The notes beneath the pieces were generated by a model. That model did no database searches, had not been told where the DNA came from, and saw nothing but the letters and a program-made list of their open reading frames with translations. A stretch of DNA of 20,404 nt from an uncultured Erysipelotrichaceae bacterium (GTDB lineage Bacteria > Bacillota_I > Bacilli_A > Acholeplasmatales > Anaeroplasmataceae), in assembly GCA_902783745.1 (NCBI GenBank), contig CACZRY010000002.1, forward strand, positions 1 to 20,404. Reading direction: 5' to 3'. A program made the translations under genes and the position numbers. Positions 7,735 through 13,184 of this stretch are shown here, piece after piece; the stretch's first letter is position 1, and each line of letters begins with the position of its first letter.

Positions 7735-8892
7735 ATGGAAGCTATTATACTTGCAGGAGGCTTAGGTACAAGACTAAGAAGTGTTGTATCTGATGTACCA
7801 AAGCCTATGGCTCCTGTTGATGGTGAGCCATTCTTAAATTACATATTAGATGAGCTTAATTATTATAACTTTAACCATGTTATATTATGCGTTGGCTATA
7901 AAAAAGAAGTTATAATGGATTATTATAAGGATTCTTATAAGAATATGAAGATTTCTTATTCAATTGAAGAAGAATCCTTAGGTACTGGTGGCGCAATTAA
8001 AAAGGCTATGAGTCTTGCTTTAGATGATATGGTATTTGTATTAAATGGAGATACTATATTTAAAGTTGATTTTAATAAAATTAAAGAAAGTAATAAAATA
8101 TCTATCGCTTGTAAATACATGGAAGATTTCGATAGATATGGTGAAGTTAAAATCAAAGATTCTATTATCCAATCTTTTGAAGAAAAACGTCATGTAGATA
8201 AAGGATATATTAATGGTGGTATATATTACTTACCAAAGAATATATTTGATAAATTTGAATTACCACATAAATTTTCTTTAGAAGTTGATTTCTTTACACC
8301 ATATATGAAAGAATTAGGTATTACTGCATATATGACTAATAGCTATTTTTTAGATATAGGAATACCTTCTGATTATAGTAAAGCTCAAGATGACTTTAAA
8401 AAGAAGAAAGCCTTATTCTTAGATAGAGATGGAATAATTAATATTGATTATGGTCATGTACATACAATTGATAAATTTAAATTTACTCCATTTATATTTG
8501 ATTTAACTAAGAAATTTTATGATTTAGGATATTTAATTATAGTAATTACAAATCAAGCAGGAGTTGCGAAAGGCTTATATCCGATAGAGGATGTATATAC
8601 TATTAATTCTTATATGATGCAAGAATTTAAAAAACACGATATAGAAATAACTTCTATATATTTCTGTCCACATAAGGATAGTGATAATTGTAGATGTAGA
8701 AAGCCTATGCCAGGTATGTATTTAGATGCAATTCATGATTTTAATATTGATCCAGTAAAATCTATTGCGATAGGAGATAAAACATCTGACCTTATTGCTG
8801 CAAATAAGGCAGGAGTAGGTAAATTATATTTTGTTAAAACAGAATATGAAGAAGAAAAAGTAGATTTCGAATACGAAAGACTAGAATTTTAA
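7735..8892 (+). CDS. hddC-gmhB: Fused heptose-1-phosphate guanylyltransferase and heptose-1,7-bisphosphate 7-phosphatase
   Basis: A 385-residue two-domain protein. Residues 1 to about 220 are a nucleotidyltransferase: LAGGLGTRL (6-14), PKPMAP (22-27), NGDTIF (104-109), YINGGIYY (158-165) and DIG (207-209), as in HddC. Residues about 225-385 are a GmhB-type HAD phosphatase: FLDRDGIIN (228-236), TNQAG (272-276), the zinc loop CPHKDSDNCRCRKPMPG (311-327; Cys311, His313, Cys319, Cys321) and GDKTSD (347-352). The C-terminal half removes the 7-phosphate and the N-terminal half makes GDP-heptose from the product. ATG 7735 has GGAG 6 nt upstream and begins one base after the gmhA stop. The key motifs of both halves are present, so both are probably active. 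These functions are separate proteins in many species. Confidence 0.92.
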   Translation: MEAIILAGGLGTRLRSVVSDVPKPMAPVDGEPFLNYILDELNYYNFNHVILCVGYKKEVIMDYYKDSYKNMKISYSIEEESLGTGGAIKKAMSLALDDMVFVLNGDTIFKVDFNKIKESNKISIACKYMEDFDRYGEVKIKDSIIQSFEEKRHVDKGYINGGIYYLPKNIFDKFELPHKFSLEVDFFTPYMKELGITAYMTNSYFLDIGIPSDYSKAQDDFKKKKALFLDRDGIINIDYGHVHTIDKFKFTPFIFDLTKKFYDLGYLIIVITNQAGVAKGLYPIEDVYTINSYMMQEFKKHDIEITSIYFCPHKDSDNCRCRKPMPGMYLDAIHDFNIDPVKSIAIGDKTSDLIAANKAGVGKLYFVKTEYEEEKVDFEYERLEF

Positions 8893-8893
8893 G

Positions 8894-8920
8894 CTAGGTG
8901 CATATGCATCTAGTTTTTTT
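8894..8920 (+). terminator. Intrinsic terminator of the GDP-heptose operon
   Basis: CTAGGTGC pairs with GCATCTAG (8 bp, one G-U) around a 4-nt loop, followed by seven Ts, immediately after the stop codon. Confidence 0.9.
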
Positions 8921-8927
8921 AATTTTA

Positions 8928-8956
8928 TTGAATAATTATTTTTTTAATAATATAAT
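8928..8956 (+). promoter_or_regulatory. Promoter of the unrecognised helical protein gene
   Basis: TTGAAT (8928-8933), a 17-nt spacer and a consensus TATAAT (8951-8956), followed by the ribosome site GAGGTGA (8964-8970). Confidence 0.65.
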
Positions 8957-8976
8957 AAATTTTGAGGTGATACGTT

Positions 8977-9897
8977 ATGAAATTAGAAGAAGGAGCAATT
9001 TTATTAGATAGTGTATTTAGTGAAGTAGTTTATTATAGATTATTACTTGAAAATAAATATTCTAAAGAAAAGGTTGATAATAACCAAAAGAATGAGAATG
9101 TAGGTAAATATAATGTATTTGCAAAAATGAGTAATAAGATAAAAGAAAATACTCAAAACAAATACAATGAAAGAATCGATAATATTAATAAAGAAATAGA
9201 TAACTTATTAGAAAAGAATCCTAAGCTTAATAAAGATTTAACTGAAGATATGTTAGCTAAGGATTTAATAGATTTCTTTAAGAATGATAAGAATAATTTC
9301 TTAAAGGAATTATTTAGTATTTTAATTATTTCTGATGAAACATATAAATATGAATTTAATGATGAAGAATTAAAGAAATTATCATTATTAATTTATAATG
9401 ATGAAAAGAGATTAAATAATTCATTTAAGGAATTTAATCAAATAACTAAAGCAATATCATCAAGAACAATAGAGAAGAAAGATGATGTTATAAAAGATGC
9501 TTTAAAGCTTATAATTATAAGATTTATAAGTGAAGGAAGCTTAAAAGAGATTTCTTCATCAAAGGATTCTAAAGATTTATCATTACTTGTAACATATGGG
9601 CTTGATTCTAATAATTTAGATAAAGATTACATAATGAATTTATATTATACTATGGGATATGATTATATATCATTATCACTGGGTATTAAAACATATTTAT
9701 TAGTACGTGCTAAATATGAAATATCAAATATAGATTATAGCGCTATGTTATCACCAATAATTGATGTATTAATGGATATATCTAAGAAATCCTGCAAGCA
9801 ATTATTAATTGATAATGATAATATAGAAATTAATAAGAAGCTTATGGAAATAATAGATAAGGTTATTAATTATTTAATTAAAGAATTCAAATTGTAA
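8977..9897 (+). CDS. Unrecognised helix-rich cytosolic protein
   Basis: I do not recognise this 306-residue protein. It is rich in Lys, Asn, Asp, Glu, Ile and Leu and has no signal peptide, membrane segment or Cys motif. Its only Cys is in SKKSCKQLL near residue 271. The N-terminus (MKLEEGAILLDSVFSEVVYYRLL) and C-terminus (EINKKLMEIIDKVINYLIKEF) look like amphipathic helices. Residues about 30-80 are a polar stretch with possible coiled-coil character (YNERIDNINKEIDNLLEK). ATG 8977 has GAGGTGA 6 nt upstream. It is a single-gene unit between a terminator and the promoter of the riboswitch-controlled gene. The coding character (long open frame, good ribosome site, composition like its neighbours) is strong; no function can be offered. 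Confidence 0.8.
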   Translation: MKLEEGAILLDSVFSEVVYYRLLLENKYSKEKVDNNQKNENVGKYNVFAKMSNKIKENTQNKYNERIDNINKEIDNLLEKNPKLNKDLTEDMLAKDLIDFFKNDKNNFLKELFSILIISDETYKYEFNDEELKKLSLLIYNDEKRLNNSFKEFNQITKAISSRTIEKKDDVIKDALKLIIIRFISEGSLKEISSSKDSKDLSLLVTYGLDSNNLDKDYIMNLYYTMGYDYISLSLGIKTYLLVRAKYEISNIDYSAMLSPIIDVLMDISKKSCKQLLIDNDNIEINKKLMEIIDKVINYLIKEFKL

Positions 9898-9906
9898 TCA
9901 ATGAAA

Positions 9907-9941
9907 AGGCTTTATATTGGATATCTAGATATTTTTAGCCT
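9907..9941 (+). terminator. Possible weak terminator
   Basis: AGGCT (9907-9911) and AGCCT (9937-9941) could close a loop holding the palindrome ATATCTAGATAT, which is followed by TTTTT. It lies just after the helical protein gene, but the arms are short and the U-run sits inside the loop. Confidence 0.25.
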
Positions 9942-9949
9942 ATAAAATG

Positions 9950-9977
9950 TTGAAAAAAAATAAAATAATGTTATAAT
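9950..9977 (+). promoter_or_regulatory. Extended -10 promoter of the riboswitch transcript
   Basis: TTGAAA (9950-9955), a 16-nt spacer and TATAAT (9972-9977) preceded by TGT. The start point would be near 9984, leaving about 130 nt of leader that fits the aptamer plus terminator. Confidence 0.75.
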
Positions 9978-9990
9978 CACATTGGACTTG

Positions 9991-10066
9991 GGAAAAAATC
10001 GATAGGCAAAGCAGGAGTAATCTTGTGACGCAAAGCTATAGGGACTTTATGAGTCAGCCAGTTGCA
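9991..10066 (+). promoter_or_regulatory. Class I cyclic-di-GMP riboswitch aptamer (GEMM-I)
   Basis: The conserved GEMM-I elements occur in order. First is GATAGGCAAAGC (10001-10012), then a short stem capped by a GTAA (GNRA-type) tetraloop at about 10017-10020, GTGACGCAAAGCTATAGGG (10025-10043), a second helix GACT/AGTC (10043-10046 with 10052-10055), and the receptor segment AGCCAGTTGC (10056-10065). ATAG and CTAT close the first helix around the ligand pocket. The G directly before CAAA (10006), which I align with the base that separates cyclic-di-GMP from cGAMP binders, is a G and so favours cyclic-di-GMP. The aptamer sits in the leader of a CbrC-family gene, between its promoter and a terminator. 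The class assignment rests on motif recall; the exact 5' edge is uncertain. Confidence 0.88.
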
Positions 10067-10095
10067 AATTATGTAGTACTGACTGACTTTTTTTT
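10053..10095 (+). terminator. Riboswitch expression-platform terminator
   Basis: GTCAG-C-CAGT (10053-10062) pairs with ACTG-A-CTGAC (10078-10087), giving nine pairs with one internal mismatch. Eight Ts follow (10088-10095), 21 nt before the CbrC start codon. Its 5' arm is made of aptamer bases (the 3' strand of the second helix and the AGCCAGTTGC segment), so a folded, ligand-bound aptamer should prevent the terminator from forming. Confidence 0.8.
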
Positions 10096-10116
10096 AAGAA
10101 AACTAGGGGTGGTTTT

Positions 10117-10710
10117 ATGTTTGGATTTCCAAAAAAAGATAAGAAAGAAAAAAAGGTTGAATTTATTCCTACACAAGAACAAATCAACTCTTTAAAATTA
10201 TTTACATATAATAAAGATCCATATCGTACAAAGGTATTCGTCCATAATGATGATGAATATAAGTGCGATGTTTGTGGTACTGTACCTACATTTATTTATG
10301 CAGGTCCTGCATATTGTAATGGAGATATCAAAAGAATTTGTGCACCTTGTATTGCATCAGGTGATGCTGCAAAGAAGTTAAACGCAACATTCTTTGATCC
10401 AGATGCATGTGATAAGGTTTCAAATCCTGAAAAGCTTGAAGAATTAATCACAAAGAATCCTGGATATTTTGCAATATATAATGAGAAGTGGTTAGCACAC
10501 TGTGATGATTATTGTGAATTCTTAGGATGTCTTGATTTTGATGAAATGGATAAGCTTGGTATCACAGAAAAGGTATCTATGTTATTAGAAGATAATGAAT
10601 ATGGATACACTTTAAAAGAAATTAAAAAAGGTATGGCAAAAGGAATTATCAAATTATGTGTATTCCGTTGCTTAAATTGTGGTACTATTTTAGTAGATAT
10701 GAATATGTAA
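10117..10710 (+). CDS. CbrC/UPF0167-family Cys-rich protein
   Basis: 197 residues matching the CbrC family layout. It has a Tyr-Asn-Lys-Asp-Pro opening (FTYNKDPYRT, 29-38), CDVCG (C50, C53), FIYAGPAYC, CAPCIASGDAAKKLNATFFD (from C75), NPGYFAIYNEKWLAHCDDYCEFLG (C129, C133) and a C-terminal CVFRCLNCG (C181, C185, C188). The paired cysteines suggest metal binding. E. coli CbrC was linked to colicin E2 tolerance; the biochemical role of the family is unknown. A lysine-rich stretch (KKDKKEKK, 6-13) precedes the domain. The start is ATG with AGGGG 7 nt upstream. Expression should depend on cyclic-di-GMP through the leader riboswitch, and a strong terminator follows, so it is a single-gene unit. Confidence 0.85.
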   Translation: MFGFPKKDKKEKKVEFIPTQEQINSLKLFTYNKDPYRTKVFVHNDDEYKCDVCGTVPTFIYAGPAYCNGDIKRICAPCIASGDAAKKLNATFFDPDACDKVSNPEKLEELITKNPGYFAIYNEKWLAHCDDYCEFLGCLDFDEMDKLGITEKVSMLLEDNEYGYTLKEIKKGMAKGIIKLCVFRCLNCGTILVDMNM

Positions 10711-10716
10711 GAGATT

Positions 10717-10748
10717 GGTGTATGGGAATTCCTATACACCGTTTTTTT
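10717..10748 (+). terminator. Intrinsic terminator after the CbrC-family gene
   Basis: GGTGTATGGG pairs with CCTATACACC (10 bp, one G-U) around an AATT loop, followed by GTTTTTTT, 6 bp after the stop codon. Confidence 0.92.
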
Positions 10749-10812
10749 ATAATAAATTTTGTTAGCTCTTGATACTAAATAATTTTTAGTGTTATTCTCA
10801 TTTATAATTATT

Positions 10813-10869
10813 AAAGGCTAGGATTACTCCCACCCTTTATTCGCACTTATGGTAGCGAGGCACCTTTTT
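10813..10869 (+). other. GC-rich, potentially structured segment of unknown function
   Basis: About 53% GC over 49 bases (10816-10864) inside a region that is otherwise below 30%. AAAGG (10813-10817) can pair with CCTTT (10834-10838) around GGA-TTAC-TCC. TCGC (10841-10844) pairs with GCGA (10855-10858), and CACC followed by five Ts ends the segment. It could be a structured RNA or a mobile-element remnant on either strand; I do not recognise it. Confidence 0.35.
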
Positions 10870-10982
10870 GTATTATAAATCATTTGAGGATATATCTATC
10901 TTCACCTATAATGTAGCAAAATCCTAAAAAAATGTAAAAAATTTTTAAACTTATTTTTTCAGTATCAATTGTAAAATTTAAA

Positions 10983-11168
10983 TTGACAGTAATATAAAAA
11001 GAGTTATAGGGGAATGTACCACCTAATAAGCGTAGCGTTATTCTTAAACCCTTAAGGGTTCGCCCATTCAAAAATAGAAAAGACATATCATAAGCACCTT
11101 CTTTAGCTTATGATAGTATAAAAGGAGTAGCGATTGTACCTGCGTAGATACAATGCTACCCCTTTTTT
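10983..11168 (+). ncRNA. Candidate small RNA: promoter-like box plus four hairpins
   Basis: TTGACA (10983-10988), a 16-nt spacer and TATAGG (11005-11010) would start a transcript near 11017. The next 150 nt form four hairpins in a row: AATAA(G)CG/CGTTATT (11025-11042), AACCC/GGGTT with a TTAA loop (11047-11060), TATCATAAGC/GCTTATGATA (11086-11115) and a long terminator stem (11120-11168). No coding frame fits. It could instead be the structured end of an insertion sequence, so the RNA call is tentative. Confidence 0.3.
11120..11168. terminator. Strong intrinsic terminator, probably usable in both directions
   Basis: AAAAGG-GTAGC-ATTGTA pairs with TACAAT-GCTAC-CCTTTT (17 pairs, with one A-C mismatch and one bulged G) around a 10-nt loop. 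Six Ts (11163-11168) follow on the plus strand, and the AAAA arm supplies four Us on the minus strand. It lies 36 bp past the stop codon of the convergent Crp/Fnr gene and can end that operon. Confidence 0.82.
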
Positions 11169-11173
11169 AAAAC

Positions 11174-11198
11174 TGTCTACTTTTTTAGAGCCAGTTCA
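11174..11198. mobile_element. Possible IS3/IS150-type terminal inverted repeat (solo end)
   Basis: On the minus strand the 25 bases begin TGAACTGGCTCT and end GTAGACA, a pattern like the ends of IS150-group elements (TG-ACTG-C-C ... G-ACA). They stop 5 bp from the Crp/Fnr stop codon. No transposase and no second copy were found in the window, so this would be a remnant. The match is from memory and is partial. Confidence 0.3.
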
Positions 11199-11203
11199 AT
11201 TTT

Positions 11204-11848
11204 TTAAATCTCTTTTAAGATTTTATTTAAATCAAGGATTGTATAATCCTTATTTTTGTTTTTAATTACGCCTTCTCTAATAAGCTTTTTAACTTCAAAA
11301 GATAAGCTTGGACGTTCTACGTTTAATAATGCAGCAAGATTAGTTTTAGATATATTCATTTTGAATTCTAAAGAATCATTTTGTTGATATTGAGTATATA
11401 AGTAGTAGCAGAATTTAGAACGAATGCTTCTATGATTTAATAATTTAATATGTTCATTTAATTCTATAGCACAATCACTTATTCTAGCTAATACATTTTC
11501 TTTTACAACTTTGTTTTCCATTAGCTTTAATAAATCTTCTCTTGAGATAACCTTAATTGTAGAATCACCTTTAGAATAGAATGATGCTTTATATTGAGGA
11601 TTTGAAGAGAATATTAGGTTAATACCTATAAAGTCACCCTTACTTAATACTTTTAAGATACAGTCATGACCATCACTAAAGTTTTGTTTAGCAATAATAG
11701 TACCATTAACAACATAAGCAAGCTTTTCACATTGATCATATTCTTCAAATAGAATATCTCCATTTTTTAAATGAATTTCTTCAATAGTGATTGTTGCGAA
11801 TAATTTTTTAGTCTCATATTGAGTTAAGTTATAGCATAATTCTTTCAT
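11204..11848 (-). CDS. Crp/Fnr-family transcription regulator
   Basis: A 214-residue protein with an N-terminal cyclic-nucleotide-binding-type beta-roll (about 15-105; LKNGDILFEEYDQCEKLAYVVNGTI and LSKGDFIGINLIF), a long dimerisation helix (about 115-145) and a C-terminal winged helix (NISKTNLAALLNVERPSLSFEVKKLIREGVI, about 165-196). It lacks the Arg-Ser pocket of cAMP-binding Crp and an N-terminal Cys cluster of the Fnr type, so the signal is unknown. The start is set at ATG 11848, one base after the upstream stop (TAAGATG) with GGAAAGG 12 nt before it. An in-frame ATG at 11869 would add seven residues and lacks a good ribosome site. Being last in the operon of the activase-like genes, it likely senses a related metabolic state and may control that operon. 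Confidence 0.88.
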   Translation of the reverse strand: MKELCYNLTQYETKKLFATITIEEIHLKNGDILFEEYDQCEKLAYVVNGTIIAKQNFSDGHDCILKVLSKGDFIGINLIFSSNPQYKASFYSKGDSTIKVISREDLLKLMENKVVKENVLARISDCAIELNEHIKLLNHRSIRSKFCYYLYTQYQQNDSLEFKMNISKTNLAALLNVERPSLSFEVKKLIREGVIKNKNKDYTILDLNKILKEI

Positions 11849-11849
11849 C

Positions 11850-13184
11850 TTATAATTTCGCCTTTCCATCTTTATCTAATCTTTCGCGTGCGATTGCAAG
11901 CATTAATTTAATTCTATTTTCTTGATTAACCTTTGTCGCAGAAGGGTCATAGTCTATCGCAATAATGTTTGCTTCTGGATGTAATGTTCTAATCTTTTTC
12001 ATAACACCTTTACCACAAATGTGGTTAGGTAAGCAACCAAATGGTTGAGCGCATATAATATTTGGATAACCAATTTCAACAAGCTCCATCATTTCAGCTG
12101 TTAAAAGCCATCCTTCGCCCATTTTAACACCATGGTCTAAAACTCCCTCACTTAAATCCTTAGTACGGTAGAAGTAGTTCATTGGTGTGAACTTAGTTTT
12201 TTCTAAGGCATTAATCATTAAAGCCTCACGTCTTCTTAAATACCATATTAAGAATTTATTTATTAATGCGGATTTCTTACTACGTCCGTATAATAAATTA
12301 TCATATATACCATTATATAAGCAATATAATACAAATCCATATAAACCAGGTACCATAACCTCTGCATCCTGAGATACTAAGAATTCCTCAAGATGGTTAT
12401 TACCTAATCCAGCGTATTTAATATATATTTCACCAACAACACCAACCTTTGGTTTTTGATGTGAATCATCAATTTCTAATTCGTTGAAATCTTTTGCGAT
12501 ATCATTAATATTACGCTTTAGGTCACGATAACTTGTACCTTTATTATTTTTAAATTGTTCTAATAGCTTTTCTACCCACTTGTAAGTTAATTCTTTACTT
12601 GAGCCTTTTTTAACTTCATAAGATCTAGTCTTATTGTATGTATACATTAGCATATCGCCATAAGTCATTGCGGCAGCAACTCTAAATATTAACTTTGGTG
12701 TTAATTGTAGACCTGAATCTTTTTCTAGGTTAGAAGCATTTAGTGATACAACAGGTATGAAGCCATAACCTGCCTTTACTAAAGCTTTTCTTAATAGATG
12801 TAGATAATTTGATGCACGACATCCTCCACCTGTTTGTGTGATAAGTAATACTAGCTTATCAAGGTCATTTCTATGATTAAGGTTATCAATGAATTGACCG
12901 ATTACTAATAGTGCAGGATAGCATGTATCGTTATGAACATATTTTAAGCCTTCAGTAACAACCTCAGGACCTTCATTATGCATAATTTCAACATGATATC
13001 CACTCATGTTTAATATTCCTTCGAATAAAGACATGTGGATATCTAGCATATTAGGGATTAGGATTGTATAATCTTTTCTCATTTCCTGTGTGAATTTAGG
13101 AAATTCAAATGATTCATCCTCAATATCATTTTCAGTTATAATTCTACGGTTAGGATTTGCATTTAAATTATTATTTTCCTGCAT
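11850..13184 (-). CDS. 2-hydroxyacyl-CoA dehydratase-related (HgdB-like) protein, C-terminal part of a normally larger protein
   Basis: 444 residues corresponding to the C-terminal third of the large activase-dehydratase-like proteins of Firmicutes. After a polar linker (1-28) comes FTQEMRKDYTILIPNMLDIHMSLF, then conserved Cys motifs NDTCYPALL (C88), TGGGCRASNY (C122) and CAQPFGCLPNHICGKG (C378, C384, C390), likely iron-sulfur ligands, followed by IAIDYDPSATKVNQENRIKL near the end. The relatives are of unproven reaction; true 2-hydroxyacyl-CoA dehydratases have two separate subunits, so a catalytic name would overstate the evidence. The ATG overlaps the upstream gene by 14 nt and has its own GGGAGG site inside that gene, so the pair is translationally coupled. 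Confidence 0.85.
   Translation of the reverse strand: MQENNNLNANPNRRIITENDIEDESFEFPKFTQEMRKDYTILIPNMLDIHMSLFEGILNMSGYHVEIMHNEGPEVVTEGLKYVHNDTCYPALLVIGQFIDNLNHRNDLDKLVLLITQTGGGCRASNYLHLLRKALVKAGYGFIPVVSLNASNLEKDSGLQLTPKLIFRVAAAMTYGDMLMYTYNKTRSYEVKKGSSKELTYKWVEKLLEQFKNNKGTSYRDLKRNINDIAKDFNELEIDDSHQKPKVGVVGEIYIKYAGLGNNHLEEFLVSQDAEVMVPGLYGFVLYCLYNGIYDNLLYGRSKKSALINKFLIWYLRRREALMINALEKTKFTPMNYFYRTKDLSEGVLDHGVKMGEGWLLTAEMMELVEIGYPNIICAQPFGCLPNHICGKGVMKKIRTLHPEANIIAIDYDPSATKVNQENRIKLMLAIARERLDKDGKAKL

Larger units (their letters stand above)
10749..11203. other. 455-bp stretch without a convincing gene; structured and possibly mobile-element-derived
   Basis: Between the CbrC terminator and the convergent Crp/Fnr gene no reading frame has a good ribosome site plus recognisable product. 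A minus-strand frame (10880-11086, 68 codons) is open but lacks support. The stretch holds a GC-rich two-hairpin segment (about 10813-10869), an A/T-rich spacer, four hairpins in a row (11025-11168) behind a TTGACA box, and a sequence resembling an insertion-sequence end (11174-11198). These are listed separately. Confidence 0.6.

Noticed and set aside
7956..8156. Minus-strand 66-codon frame
   Set aside because: Antisense to the guanylyltransferase domain, without supporting signals.
10815..10865. T-box leader, because the minus strand reads AAAGGGTGGGA
   Set aside because: The T-box consensus AGGGTGGNACCGCG is not completed, and no tRNA synthetase or amino-acid gene lies downstream.
10880..11086. 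68-codon minus-strand frame as a real gene
   Set aside because: No ribosome site, no recognised product, and it crosses hairpins; kept only as an observation.
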